Shown here one piece after another: positions 43,601 to 53,956 of a DNA stretch of 55,864 nt; positions within the stretch are counted from its first letter, which is position 1; each line of letters opens with the position of its first letter. Below the pieces are notes generated by a model that worked only from the letters and a program-made list of their open reading frames with translations, was not told the DNA's origin and did not search any database. The translations under genes were made by a program, and so were the position numbers. The stretch is from an uncultured archaeon (GTDB lineage Archaea > Thermoproteota > Bathyarchaeia > TCS64): assembly GCA_938048735.1 (NCBI GenBank), contig CALIUM010000004.1, forward strand, positions 1 through 55,864. Reading direction: 5' to 3'.

Positions 43601-45142
43601 ATGTCTATAGATGCTCTGAGGGTGGCCTATGAGGGGTTGATGGAGAGGGCTAGGGAGCTGATCATCCTAGACTCGGCCTCGGCGATCATCCACTGGGATA
43701 TGGAGACCATGATGCCCCCTGCAGCGGTCCCCCTGAGGAGCCAGCAGCTATCCCTGATCGAGAGGATCATGCACAAGATGCTCACAGATCCTCAGGTGGG
43801 CATCCTCCTCAAGGAGGTGTCGAGCCATCCCCTATATGAAAGCCTCGATGAGGTCCAGAGGAGGAATGTCCACCTTATAAGGAAGGCTTATGAGGAGGCT
43901 GTGAGGCTTCCTGAGGAGCTAGTGGCTGAGACTGCCAAGCAGAGGGCCATCACCATCGACGTCTGGAAGAAGGCCAAGGCCTCCAAGGACTACAAGCCTT
44001 TCAGCCCCCATCTGGAGAAGCTCCTCGAGCTCAGGAGGAGGGCTGCGGAGCTCCTCATGGAGGTGAAGGGGGTTAAAACCCCATACGACGCATTGATAGA
44101 CATCTTCGAGCCTAGGATGACATCCGACGCAATAGCCAAGATCTTCGGCGAACTCAGGCCCAAGTTGATAAGGATAATGGATAAGTGCATCTCCTCAGGC
44201 CAGCCCGACACATCCTTCCTAAGAAGAAGGGTTCCAATAGAGGTCCAGAGGAGGGTCTCAGAGGCCTTGGCCTCCTTCATAGGGTATGATATCAGCTCTA
44301 GGGAGGCTTGGGGTAGGATAGATGAGACCGAGCATCCCTTCACGACGGGATACTACGACGATGTCAGGATAACAACCCACTACTACGAGGATCAGTTCAC
44401 CTCAAGCATATTCTCAGTGCTCCATGAGGGGGGGCACGCCCTCTACGAGAGGGGCCTCCCTAGGGAGTGGATGTACCAGCCTGTGGGATCATCATGCTCA
44501 TATGGAGTCCATGAGTCCCAGTCCAGATTCGTCGAGAACATAGTCGGGAGGAGCATGGAGTTCTGGAGCCACTTCCTCCCCAAGCTCAAGGAGCTGACCG
44601 GCAGCACGCTGGAGGATGTTAGCCTCGAGTCCTTCGTCAGGGCGGTGAACAAGGTTGAGCCATCGAAGATAAGGGTCAGGGCGGATGAGGTGACCTACGG
44701 CCTCCACATAATAATCAGATTCGAGCTTGAGAGGAGCCTCTTCAACGACGAGGTGGGAGTAGCTGAACTCCCATCCGCCTGGAACGAGAGGTATGAGAAG
44801 TACCTAGGGGTTGAGGTGGAGGACGACTCAGAGGGGGTTATGCAGGACACCCACTGGGCTGGGGGCTCATTCGGATACTTCCCGAGCTACACCCTCGGCA
44901 ACATATACAGCGGCCAGATCCTCAAGGCGATGGAGCGGGACCTCCCCGACTGGAGAAGCCTCATAAGATCGGGAAGCTTCAAGGAGGTGGGAGACTGGCT
45001 CACAAACCACGTCCACAGGTACGGCAGGCTCTACGACCCCGCAGACCTAATTAAACTAGTATCGGGATCCGAACCAACCATAGACCCCTTCATCGAGTAC
45101 CTCGAGGAGAAATACTCCACCCTATACGGCTTCAAGGCATGA
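43601..45142 (+). CDS. Thermostable metallocarboxypeptidase, M32 (Taq) family
   Basis: The 513-residue helical protein has the M32 zinc motif VLHEGGHALYERGLP (His275-Glu-x2-His279) and the family segments PFTTGYYDDVRITTHY, GVHESQSRFVENIVGRS, RVRADEVTYGLHIIIRFE and DTHWAGGSFGYFPSYTLGN. M32 enzymes remove C-terminal residues from peptides in the cytoplasm. The last four bases overlap the start of the downstream wyosine gene (ATGA). Confidence 0.95.
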   Translation: MSIDALRVAYEGLMERARELIILDSASAIIHWDMETMMPPAAVPLRSQQLSLIERIMHKMLTDPQVGILLKEVSSHPLYESLDEVQRRNVHLIRKAYEEAVRLPEELVAETAKQRAITIDVWKKAKASKDYKPFSPHLEKLLELRRRAAELLMEVKGVKTPYDALIDIFEPRMTSDAIAKIFGELRPKLIRIMDKCISSGQPDTSFLRRRVPIEVQRRVSEALASFIGYDISSREAWGRIDETEHPFTTGYYDDVRITTHYYEDQFTSSIFSVLHEGGHALYERGLPREWMYQPVGSSCSYGVHESQSRFVENIVGRSMEFWSHFLPKLKELTGSTLEDVSLESFVRAVNKVEPSKIRVRADEVTYGLHIIIRFELERSLFNDEVGVAELPSAWNERYEKYLGVEVEDDSEGVMQDTHWAGGSFGYFPSYTLGNIYSGQILKAMERDLPDWRSLIRSGSFKEVGDWLTNHVHRYGRLYDPADLIKLVSGSEPTIDPFIEYLEEKYSTLYGFKA

Positions 45143-46113
45143 GGCCCATGGGAATCCCAGAGGAGCTCAGGCAGGTTTACAGGAGGCAGGGCTACCACCT
45201 CGCTGGAGCCCACAGCGCTGTCAAGACCTGCCACTGGACGAGGAGGAGCCTGAACACCGGGGGAGAGGAGCACTGCTACAAGCAGAGGTTCTACGGCATC
45301 CCATCCCACAGGTGCCTCCAGATGACCCCAAGCCTAGGAAGATGCCTACAGAGCTGTATATTCTGCTGGAGGGCCCAGCCGAGCGACCTAGGCATAGACT
45401 GGGAGCAGACAAGCTTCCCACTGGAGGAGGTTGAGGAGCCAGAGGCCATAGTGGAAGGGTGCCTAGAGGCCCACAGGAGGGCCATAAGGGGCTTCGGGGG
45501 TAACCCGAGGGTTCAGAGGGGACTACTGGAGGAGGCCCTACAACCCGTCCACGCAGCCATAAGCCTGGAGGGGGAGCCGACCCTCTACCCATACCTAGGA
45601 GACCTCGTCGAGGCCTTCTTCAACCACGGGTTCAAATCCGTCTTCATCGTGACCAACGGCCTCAGGCCTGAGGCCCTCTCAACCCTCAGCCGCGAGCCGA
45701 GCCAGCTATACGTCAGCCTATGCGCACCGGATGAGGAGACCTACCGGCGGACATGCAGGCCCCTAATCCCGGACGGCTGGAGGAGGCTCATGGAGACCTT
45801 GGAGCTGCTGAACAGCTTCAGTTGCCCGACAGTCCTCAGGCACACCTTGGTTCCTGGCCTCAACATGCACAGCCCAGAGGGATACGCCAAGCTCGCGTTG
45901 ATGTCTGGCGCCACATACCTGGAGCCCAAGGCCGCCAAGTCGGTCGGCTTCGCGAGGCTCCGATTCGGCTATGATGAGATGGCCTGGCACAGGGATATCC
46001 GGGCCTTCGCGGAGGAATTGGCTAGGGAGTCCGGATACCGCATCCTTGACGAGCAGCCCCAGAGCTCGATAGTCCTCCTGAGCAGGCTCGATAAACCCAT
46101 GAAGCTCTACTAG
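45139..46113 (+). CDS. taw1: 4-demethylwyosine synthase (TYW1/Taw1), radical SAM
   Basis: The 324-residue enzyme has the radical SAM cluster CLQSCIFCW (Cys69, Cys73, Cys76), a second cysteine set upstream (TCHWTRRSL, EEHCYKQRFYG, HRCLQ) that would bind the additional 4Fe-4S cluster, and ISLEGEPTLYPYL. It builds the tricyclic base 4-demethylwyosine from m1G37 of tRNA-Phe. The start overlaps the carboxypeptidase stop by four bases; this co-expression with a peptidase looks fortuitous. Confidence 0.93.
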   Translation: MRPMGIPEELRQVYRRQGYHLAGAHSAVKTCHWTRRSLNTGGEEHCYKQRFYGIPSHRCLQMTPSLGRCLQSCIFCWRAQPSDLGIDWEQTSFPLEEVEEPEAIVEGCLEAHRRAIRGFGGNPRVQRGLLEEALQPVHAAISLEGEPTLYPYLGDLVEAFFNHGFKSVFIVTNGLRPEALSTLSREPSQLYVSLCAPDEETYRRTCRPLIPDGWRRLMETLELLNSFSCPTVLRHTLVPGLNMHSPEGYAKLALMSGATYLEPKAAKSVGFARLRFGYDEMAWHRDIRAFAEELARESGYRILDEQPQSSIVLLSRLDKPMKLY

Positions 46114-46518
46114 ACACTATGGAAAAAACATTTTAACTCATCCCTCGAACCACATTAAGCCTTTACAAATGAGGCTTTTCGATTTTGTCAGGGAGCAAAA
46201 TATCCCTTGCTCGACGTTGGCGGAAAGGATCTCATCAACATCTAAAATTCAAATAATACTGAGCCGAACATGAAGGAAATTGCAATAAATTAAGCGAAAT
46301 AGAAAAAGAGGGATAAATCACTAAAATTCATATGAGAATTAAACTTATCCTAGACGAATTAAAGTTTTAGACTTGTTTTTACTTTTTAATGCTGTGTTCT
46401 TTAGGAAAAGTTTGTTGTTTTGAGTCCTCTTTTAATTAATGACAAAATGAATCTTCATAATGTTCACCTTAATTTATAAAATCTAAATGAGGGGACTTTA
46501 ATGTGAATGAAGGGACTT
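46114..46518. other. AT-rich intergenic region between convergent genes
   Basis: No gene is seen in these 405 bases. GGGACTTTAATGTG (46492-46505) and GGGACTTTTATGTG (46512-46525) are near-identical direct repeats 20 bases apart, the second running into the last codons of the next gene. Confidence 0.5.
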
Positions 46519-48921
46519 TTATGTGCCCCATATTATTCCAATGTTGTTGTTGATGTCGTCGCAGATTTTTTTAACGGCTTTATGGTTTCCGTCGGTATTG
46601 AGTAGTTCTTTTTCGCTCCAGTTGATTGCTTCTCCAATCGTCTGAAGTCCTTGCGCGTTCCACAAGTTGTATTTGTAGTAGTTGTAGGTTGTTTCTTGGC
46701 TTAATTGAGTGTTCCAGAAATAGGCTTTAGCTGCAAGGTTTAGCCATACCGCTAACAACTGTTGTTCAGCCGCCTCTTTGATTGTGTGCGATTTCAGCGG
46801 CGAAAGGATGTTGTATGCGTCGAGTAAGCTTGTTCTATTTGGGAATTCTTGTTTGAAATATTCAGAGTTTTCAGATATGAATTGTAGGTAACTTTCCAGT
46901 TCTGAGGCTGAAATTTGGGCTGCTCCTGGGCTCTTTAGCTTTAGAATCTCCTTCCTATACCATACGGTGAATTGATGTCGCCAAAATCCGATGGATCTCA
47001 CATCACCATAGTTTTCGCTTTCTTCCCACAAGGCAACGGCCGTTTTAGGCCCATCCATCGTTATTGGTTCGCTTGTGAGAAGCAAGCCCACGGCGTCACC
47101 ACCCCATCCGACAAATCCATATGGAACTCCGTCAACAAGCTGGTATCCATATTCTAGCATAGCGTAGGCTGTTGCATTTTCGTTATACCAGCCTTCTCCT
47201 CTTGGAGAGTCAAATTGTGAAACAACCTTCAGATAGTATTGTGTAAGATAGTAGGCGACTGCTGTATGGTTCGCATCCATGGTAATTGTTATGGGGTTAA
47301 CCTCAAGTCCTAATAATTCTCCATCAACCTCCCAGTAGATGAACTTATATCTTGTGTCCTCGTCAACCAATACAATGTCAGGAGCTTCTAATGTGACGTT
47401 TGCTCCTTTATCATACCATCCCTCCCCAGGGATTGTTATTATATCTTCCGGGCTCGTTTTTACTTTGAGGTAATATCGAATTTGCGGGGTTAAATATGTT
47501 CCAGTTTTTAAAACAAGCACAAGACCACTCTTAACCCACAAATTTTTCACCGTGTTTGTTTGGTTATCTTTAAAGTAGAAATTACCTGGAAGCAGTTCTA
47601 TTCCATCTGTAAAGGTGGCGGTTGGGCCACCATACTGCCAATAAACATCACAACCAAACCCTCCGTCGATAACTTTGCCTGTTTGAAACACAACAGTCGT
47701 GTTTTTGGTTGGGCCGATTTGTTGGCTGCTCTTGTGAAAATCTTTAATCTTATACAGGAATCCCATTGAACTTGGCATCAGTAAGTCTTTGCTCACAACA
47801 CCGTTAGAGAATGTTCCAAACACCCGTTCAGGTTTTCCGTAAGGCCAATAATAAACAACTGTTTCACTGTCTGGGATTAACTCGCCAGCGTGATCTCTGA
47901 GCTCAACAGTCACCTTAACCATTTGGAATATGTAGAATGAGTTTGTTGTTGGATTTTGACGTTTAAGTGGTGCAGTGGCATCTTCATATGTTACATCAAT
48001 AAGAACGTCAGTATGCTTACCATCCATGACACACAACAAAACTCCTTTATCGTTTGTAGTTCCAGGAACATCTTGCTTTGGCTTACCATAATCATGCCAT
48101 GTGGCGGTAGCACCAGGTTGACCAGTACCATCACTCTTAAGCAGCCTAATGTAGGCAATCGTTTTCTCAGTGCTTGTGCCCGAAACCGTTATCGTTTGAA
48201 CAGCTGGTGGATATCCTCTCGCACTAAACACAAATCTTATGTCGCCTGGAAGCATTTCCATCGTAGGCTTTGTAAACGTGAATAATGTGCCCGCGCTTGG
48301 ATTTCCATAATATTGAATGTCACCGCTAAACCATAATGTAACACTTGTCGTGGTAAAAGTCACAATGGGGTTAGCACTAACATCTTGTTGTTTTTCAGTA
48401 TATGTCTGGCGGTATTCAACACTAAACCAATACGTCCCTGGAAAGAGTTCTTTACTAACTGTTCCGTCAGAACCTGTGGTGCCAAATGTAACCCATGTGC
48501 CCGGACTAATGGAACCTCTATATTGGACTTTTCCGCCGCTAATCCCCACACCAGTCGAACTTTTAAGCTCAACAATTATTTCACTTGTTTGGAAAGTTAA
48601 ATATAAGGGTTCTGTTCCAACATATACATATTTTGAATCCTTTGTATTGGCGTATCTAGCTTCGAAAGTGTACCAACGATTACTCGGTATCGAGTAGCTA
48701 AGTTGGCCTGTCTCGTTTGTAACACCGAGTTTATACCATGTACCTGTGCTCGGAGGAATCCCTAAACCCCAAATTTCAACGCCTTGAATAGGATTGTTTT
48801 TGCTGTCAACCACGTTGAAGTTAACAAGTGTTTGGTCGGCCGATGCAAAGCTTAAGGCCGTAGCCAAAAGGAGAATGGTAGAAAAGAATGGCAGCGCGAT
48901 GGAGTAGATCTTCCTATCCAT
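46519..48921 (-). CDS. Large AT-rich secreted surface protein with Ig-like and InlB-type repeats
   Basis: The 800-residue protein has a clear signal peptide (IYSIALPFFSTILLLATALS, cut after SADQ or nearby) and beta-sandwich repeats of the carboxypeptidase regulatory type (VVDSKNNPIQGVEIWGLGIP). Then come two divergent InlB-type repeats (GEGWYDKGANVTLEAP and GEGWYNENATAYAMLE, each ending in a TAVA strand) and a 160-residue helical C-terminal domain opening RSIGFWRHQFTVWYRK. No membrane anchor is seen. Codon use is far more AT-rich than in neighbours, suggesting transfer. A strong ribosome site (AAGGAGGG, about 9 bases before ATG) is unlike the leaderless genes around it. Confidence 0.8.
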   Translation of the reverse strand: MDRKIYSIALPFFSTILLLATALSFASADQTLVNFNVVDSKNNPIQGVEIWGLGIPPSTGTWYKLGVTNETGQLSYSIPSNRWYTFEARYANTKDSKYVYVGTEPLYLTFQTSEIIVELKSSTGVGISGGKVQYRGSISPGTWVTFGTTGSDGTVSKELFPGTYWFSVEYRQTYTEKQQDVSANPIVTFTTTSVTLWFSGDIQYYGNPSAGTLFTFTKPTMEMLPGDIRFVFSARGYPPAVQTITVSGTSTEKTIAYIRLLKSDGTGQPGATATWHDYGKPKQDVPGTTNDKGVLLCVMDGKHTDVLIDVTYEDATAPLKRQNPTTNSFYIFQMVKVTVELRDHAGELIPDSETVVYYWPYGKPERVFGTFSNGVVSKDLLMPSSMGFLYKIKDFHKSSQQIGPTKNTTVVFQTGKVIDGGFGCDVYWQYGGPTATFTDGIELLPGNFYFKDNQTNTVKNLWVKSGLVLVLKTGTYLTPQIRYYLKVKTSPEDIITIPGEGWYDKGANVTLEAPDIVLVDEDTRYKFIYWEVDGELLGLEVNPITITMDANHTAVAYYLTQYYLKVVSQFDSPRGEGWYNENATAYAMLEYGYQLVDGVPYGFVGWGGDAVGLLLTSEPITMDGPKTAVALWEESENYGDVRSIGFWRHQFTVWYRKEILKLKSPGAAQISASELESYLQFISENSEYFKQEFPNRTSLLDAYNILSPLKSHTIKEAAEQQLLAVWLNLAAKAYFWNTQLSQETTYNYYKYNLWNAQGLQTIGEAINWSEKELLNTDGNHKAVKKICDDINNNIGIIWGT

Positions 48922-48926
48922 TCTGT

Positions 48927-49277
48927 TTATCCCTCCTTTCTCATCCCTTTACATTCCCCTATAATGTGGAATTTGGGGCAATCATCACCGGGTCGTCCGG
49001 CTCCCCCAGCGTTTATTTTACGCGCCCGCTGGAGAGGCGCGGACTGAGGGGAGAAGGCGTCTAACTCTTCCCCTCCCTTGCGTCTGAGCCTCTCTGGGCA
49101 GGCCTCACGGGCGAAGGCTGAGCGGCCTGGCGAGGAGCCCAGCTCCTCGAATAGGCTGTCTATCTTCTCAAGGATGGACTCTGGGATGGGGACGGCGCTA
49201 AACTTAACCTTCGCCCCTCGCCCACCCGTTAACTCAGGCTTGAGCGTGGATTTTGATCTCAGCGCGACTCCTCCCCT
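48927..49277 (-). pseudogene. Ribbon-helix-helix-like ORF remnant upstream of the surface protein
   Basis: A 116-codon open stretch on the minus strand has no ATG, GTG or TTG start. It contains KVKFSAVPIPESILEKIDSL, FEELGSS and GRSAFAREACPERLRRK, a pattern like ribbon-helix-helix regulators (strand, then PxxLxxKID, then SxxxFxREA). Its TAA stop is 5 bases before the surface-protein ATG, and the ribosome site of that gene lies in its last codons. It is GC-rich, unlike the following gene, so a junction or loss of the 5' end is likely. Confidence 0.4.
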
Positions 49278-50052
49278 TTAGAGACGCCTATTACGGTCTA
49301 ACCCTCAATCTTTAATAATAATGCATATCATAAATATATATTTTTCCCATATTACAGAATATATTTTCTAAACTCTTTTTCTGAACTTCTTTTCTAAAAT
49401 TTTTAACTACAGCATAAGATAGCCTTCTCACATAAAATGAAGGCGGGAGCGCACAACGATGATACAGCCAAGTTATCTGTGTTGCTGGCGATCTTTTTGG
49501 GTTTTATACGGGTCTTATGAAGTTGTACCATGTGGTGAAGAGCCTTATGAGGAGCTTGGGGGATCGGCCCTCTCCTCATAGGGAAGCTGTTAAGCGCCTT
49601 GCCCTTGCCTCCATGATTCTAACCCAAGAGCTGAGAATACAGTTAACCGAATTCTTAAGCTCCTAGCGGAAAACGGTGTTCCATATGAAAAAGGTGGTGA
49701 TCAAAACGGGGTGAAACCGTGGTGATCAAAACGGTCGACTTCAGGGCCTACTGCTATGCGCGGAGCCGGACGAACACAACAGCCTGGGATACATGGTAAT
49801 TAAGAATGTATCCCTTATTATATTGGGTCTGGAACCCATTTTACCTTCTAAATGGTTAACTCTCTTTAATATGTTCCAAACTTCCAGTCGGACTAGACAC
49901 TTTCTTCTAAATTTGTGAGATCCTGCTGAACAGCATTCATTTGGATTAGTCCTTGTATGTGATTTAAGTTAATCTTTTAGAAAAAGAATACCTGAATTAG
50001 AAAGATTTAGGTTATAGAATTTTTTAAATATGAACCGAAGATATATGAAAAT
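49278..50052. other. Intergenic region with a small ORF and a direct repeat
   Basis: A 49-residue plus-strand frame (ATG 49517 to TAG 49666; MKLYHVVKSLMRSLGDRPSP, then a helical end) is preceded by 18 open codons without a start and may be a gene remnant; I do not recognise it. The 16-base sequence GTGGTGATCAAAACGG occurs twice, at 49694-49709 and 49719-49734. A TATA-like TTTTTTAAATATG (about 50020-50032) precedes the next gene. Confidence 0.4.
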
Positions 50053-52750
50053 GTGCTGCCTCATCTCAACAGGAGGTCGCTGGTGCTCATAACACTTATC
50101 CTACCCCTGATTCTTTACGTGGACTCCCCCCAAGGGGTTTTCGGCGAGTTGGAGCCCAGATCCCAGCCCCTATGGACCTATAAGACCGGCGGTGAGGTTA
50201 GGTGCTTGGCCATCTCGGGTGACGGAAACTACATCGCTGCTGGTTGTTCAGACAACAGGGTCTACTATTTCAGCACGAGCAGCGGTACACCCCTCTGGTC
50301 TTTCTCTATAGGAGGAACCCCCATAGAGATCTCGATCTCCGATGATGGTTATTACATCGCGGTGGCGGCTGATGATGGGAACATATACCTCTTCGATAGG
50401 GAGAAGGGCACTCCCCTCTGGAGCAGAAGGGTGGGATATAAGAATATTTTTCATATCCTCATCACAAGGGATGGAGAATCGATATTTGTGGGCACTGATC
50501 ATCCTGAAGACCCTGGGGTCTTCATCTTTGAGAGCTCCTCTCAGAGGATGCTCTGGAGGTATGAGTGCATCCCCCATCGCATGGCGGTGTCTGAAGATGA
50601 GAGGTACCTCGCGGTGGGGGACAACTCGACCAGCCCCGCCAAGGTTCATTATGTGGAAATAGCGACGAGGAACGTCCTCTGGAGGTGCTCCCTCCTCGCG
50701 AACGACATCGCCATCTCACTGGATGGGGAGATTGTAGCAGTCGGGAGCGGGAGTGACAGCTATGTTTACTGCTTCAGGAGGTATCTCGCCATCCCCATAT
50801 GGGCATACTCAACGGGTGGGCCGGTTGAGGAGGTTCTCATCTCTAGGGATGGGAGATATGTCGCGTCCCTGAGCATGGACCAGAACCTATACCTCTTCGA
50901 TGGGGAAGCTGGTAGGCCATTATGGAGCTATAAAACTAGAGTTGATCGGGATAGTTTACTCGCCTCACCCTATGATCTGAGCTACATCTTCGTGACCGGG
51001 GGTGAAGGCTACTTAAACAATACTAACATATACTGTTTAAGCAGATCTGGCAGCCCCCTGTGGGTGTACGGGGGGTGAGCGTAGATTCCTGAGCATCTCA
51101 GCATCCCGTGACGGCAAGTATCTCGTGGCAGGGGATATAGATAAAAACGTCCGCCTCTTTCTGGGTTCTCCCTTGGGAAGCTCCATAACCTGCTCCCTCT
51201 CAAGCGAATCCATGAGCAGAGGAGATAAGGTGTCCATCTCCGGTTCGATATCGCCCATCTGCCCTAATGCCCTGGTCTCCATCTACTACAAGCTTGAGGC
51301 TGAGGCAACCTGGCGGAGCACCCCCCTCGCCACCGTGAGAACTGATGAGAATAGCTCCTACTCCTATACCTGGTCTCCCCCCTACAAGGGCGTTTACCAA
51401 ATAATAGCCTGCTGGGACGGGGATGGGAGGCACAGGGGAGGGGCGAGCCAGGTAGTAACCCTTGTGGTTAAGGATAGGAGCGAGATATCCTGCATCCCCT
51501 CCATCCTGATCCTGACCATGGGCTCAAGCCTCACCATCACGGGCGGGATCTACCCTCCCCACCCCTCCGCGGCGGTTCGCCTGGAATACAGCCTCGACGG
51601 CGGGAAGACCTGGAGCATTTCCGCCACCCTAAAATCGGACTCGGCAGGTAGGTACACCCATGTTTGGAGCCCTTCGAGGGCCGGCTCCTACCTCATCAGA
51701 TCCCGATGGGAGGGAGACGCCGACCACGGTGGGGCGGTAAGCCCGACGCAGACCATTAAAGTTTTGAGGCAAGCCTCAAACATCACATGCATCCTCCTCC
51801 CAACATCCATAACCATAGGGTCATCGGTCAACATCTCAGGCTTAGTCACCCCTCCCCACCCCGCACCTGTGACCATCAAGTACAGCTCAGATGGTGGAGT
51901 GACCTGGGTGACCCTCACAACCCTGACACCGGAGGCTGACGGGAGCTACCTCTACACCTGGAGGCCATCAGCCCCCGGCTCTTACCAGCTGAGGGCCTTC
52001 CTACACGAGGACCCAGACTACACAGAAGCCGAGAGCCCAGCCCAAAACCTCAACGTCAGCAAGGCGCTAAGCAGCCTCATCTGCACGGCCTCCCCAAAAC
52101 CACAACCATAGGCATGAACATAACAGTCTCAGGCCGGATGGAGCCATCCAACCTGAGTGGCACCATAACCCTGAGGTACACAAGGCCCGACGGAACGGTG
52201 GTGATAAGAGCAGCGGAAGCTGAGGAATCAAGATTTACCGATATCTACACACCCGACAAAGTGGGTTCATGGAGTGTAAGGGCCACATGGCCTGGAGATA
52301 ATGATGTACTCAGGCAGCGAGAGCGAAACCTCCTTCGAGGTGGCCAAGGCTCCAAGCTATATAACCCGATTCTCAGCCTCCCAAGAGAGGATCAGATTAG
52401 GAGAATCCATAACCATAACGGGCTCGATAAATCCACCCCTAGCCGGCGTGACCACAACGATCACCTACAAGAGGCCCGACGGCTCAACGGTCAAGAGAAC
52501 CCCAACCACCACCTCAGCCGGGGCCTTCAGCGACACCTATAAGCCCGATGCTGCTGGCAAATGGATCGTGGAGGCATCCTGGGAGGGGAACGATGTCTAT
52601 GAGCCCGCTAAGAGCCTCAGCTTGTCCCTCTTCGTAGAAGAGGTCATGATTCTAGAGCGATACTCATTACTCCTTGAATTGGTAGCCCTTATAGGGGCAA
52701 TTATTGGAATAACAGCCTACGCCACCATTAGGAGAAGAAAACACCGTTAA
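50053..52750 (+). pseudogene. Beta-propeller/Ig-repeat surface protein in four frames
   Basis: Joining four frames gives about 895 residues: signal segment (LVLITLILPLILYV), a propeller of WD40/PQQ-like blades (VRCLAISGDGNYIAAGCSD, LWSYKT), four or more Ig-like domains (KVSISGSISP, SVNISGLVTPPHPAPVTIKY, ESITITGSINPP) and a C-terminal membrane helix with RRRKHR. Frame breaks fall in a G6 run (51070-51075), an A4 run (52096-52099) and near 52306-52312. One base each at the first two restores the frame (YGGERRFLSISASRDGKY; SPKTTTIGMNITVSG). The GTG start at 50053 is leaderless. Confidence 0.75.
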
Positions 52751-52980
52751 GGACAAAGTAAGCCATTAAAGAAAACCCAAAATTCATATCAAATGATTTT
52801 AAAATAACCAACTCAATAAAGGGATCATCAATTTTTATTCGTCATCTTAAAAGATCCTTGCACAACCAAATGCCCAGAGCATCCTCAAAGACATTCACTC
52901 CCGAAAACAACCACAGACTTGACACCATCCAAAGGGGATGTCATAAAGGGAGATCGACCTCAATCCGGCAGCGTAAAACG

Positions 52981-52987
52981 TTTAAAT
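52981..52987 (+). promoter_or_regulatory. Box A (TATA) of tRNA-Gly
   Basis: TTTAAAT lies about 26-30 bases upstream of the mature tRNA 5' end, the usual spacing for an archaeal tRNA promoter. A second candidate, TTATAAA at 52991-52997, is slightly too close. Confidence 0.45.
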
Positions 52988-53012
52988 TCGTTATAAACAT
53001 CTACGAAAATGG

Positions 53013-53086
53013 GCGGCCGTGGTCCAGCCTGGTCAAGATCTTGGCCTTCCAAGCCAATGACCCGGGTTCAAATCCCGGCGGCCGCA
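53013..53086 (+). tRNA. tRNA-Gly (anticodon UCC)
   Basis: The 74-base gene folds as a cloverleaf. The acceptor stem pairs GCGGCCG (53013-53019) with CGGCCGC (53079-53085), with discriminator A at 53086. The anticodon stem TTGGC/GCCAA encloses CTTCCAA, with anticodon TCC at 53048-53050. The T arm is CCGGG-TTCAAAT-CCCGG. No intron is present and CCA is not encoded. It is the only RNA gene seen in the window and could have been the attachment site of the decayed integrase gene 0.9 kb downstream. Confidence 0.96.
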
Positions 53087-53715
53087 CTCCTACCATGACC
53101 CCTTTCCCAAAATCAGCTGATTTTAAATCCTAAATTAGCTTTTGAGGCAGAAAAAGTTCAACTCAAATTCAACCCAATTTTTCCCGACTCCACGAGATCA
53201 TCCTCGATCGCGACCCTGATCCTGGCCACAGGTGGCCACCAAATAGCGTTTTGGGGTCCTCAACCCTTAAAAGGAGAGTCCCATTTAGAACAAAACTCAA
53301 CCCGAAGGCCCTCGGGGCCGAGCCCATTTTAACCTTAGGGTGCTCATAATGAAATAGGGGTTTTTGATCATCAGATCCTTAAACATGTTTATGATGAAAT
53401 AAATGTCATTTGTGGTATGAGAGGTATATTATACAATGAAATTGTAGAAAAGATTTTTTGGTACTCCTTTTAATAGGATTTTGATAGGAGTTCATAAAAT
53501 GAGCTCCTAAGTGAGAAAATGGACTTCGGGTGGTGATCCGCAGTATATGGACCCCAACGAAGATAAATAGCCGCATACAGGAGGCCCGGAAAAGCCCCTC
53601 ACTGAGCCCCATTGAACCCAGCCCTGGAAGTATATACTCAGAGGAGGGGAGAGGGGGTAGGTTTAAGATATGGATAAAGATGAGGATAAAGAAGTGGTGA
53701 AAGATACGGATAAAG
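53087..53715. other. Intergenic region downstream of tRNA-Gly
   Basis: I see no gene in these 629 bases. GGCCC-TCG-GGGCC (53307-53319) can form a short hairpin. GGATAAAGATGAG is repeated near 53672 and 53708. A 114-residue minus-strand frame (53406-53750) has biased composition and no motif and is not called. I find no second copy of the tRNA 3' end. Confidence 0.4.
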
Positions 53716-53826
53716 ATGAGCTTCTTTTTCCGAATAATTATCCTTCTCATTACCCTTCTCTCTGTTCCTATATCATCTCTCCCCCAAGCCTTCCTCTTAA
53801 TTGAACCAAATATCCAGCATACCTAG
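53716..53826 (+). CDS. Possible 36-residue secreted or membrane peptide
   Basis: From ATG 53716 the frame encodes MSFFFRIIILLITLLSVPIS followed by 16 residues and a stop: it looks like a signal or membrane segment without a mature domain. It may be the 5' remnant of a surface-protein gene or a chance frame. Confidence 0.25.
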   Translation: MSFFFRIIILLITLLSVPISSLPQAFLLIEPNIQHT

Positions 53827-53956
53827 GTAGAACTGGTTCGCCTACCTCATAAGCTCTATGTATAAATGGGTTGACTTTACTGTCGCATAGAAATGTGCGG
53901 AAAGCCCTCAACGAGTGGAGGCTGTAGGGGTTTCTCCCTTAAATGCACCTGCGAAT

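Noticed and set aside
49078-49281. 67-residue plus-strand ORF
   Set aside because: It is antisense to the ribbon-helix-helix-like frame and its composition is that of a shadow.
53013-53086. Duplicate attachment site for the integrase
   Set aside because: I looked for a second copy of the tRNA 3' half within the window and did not find one.
53406-53750. 114-residue minus-strand ORF rich in Ile and Phe
   Set aside because: Its hydrophobic N terminus arises from the repeated GATAAAGATGAG sequence on the other strand; no family is visible.
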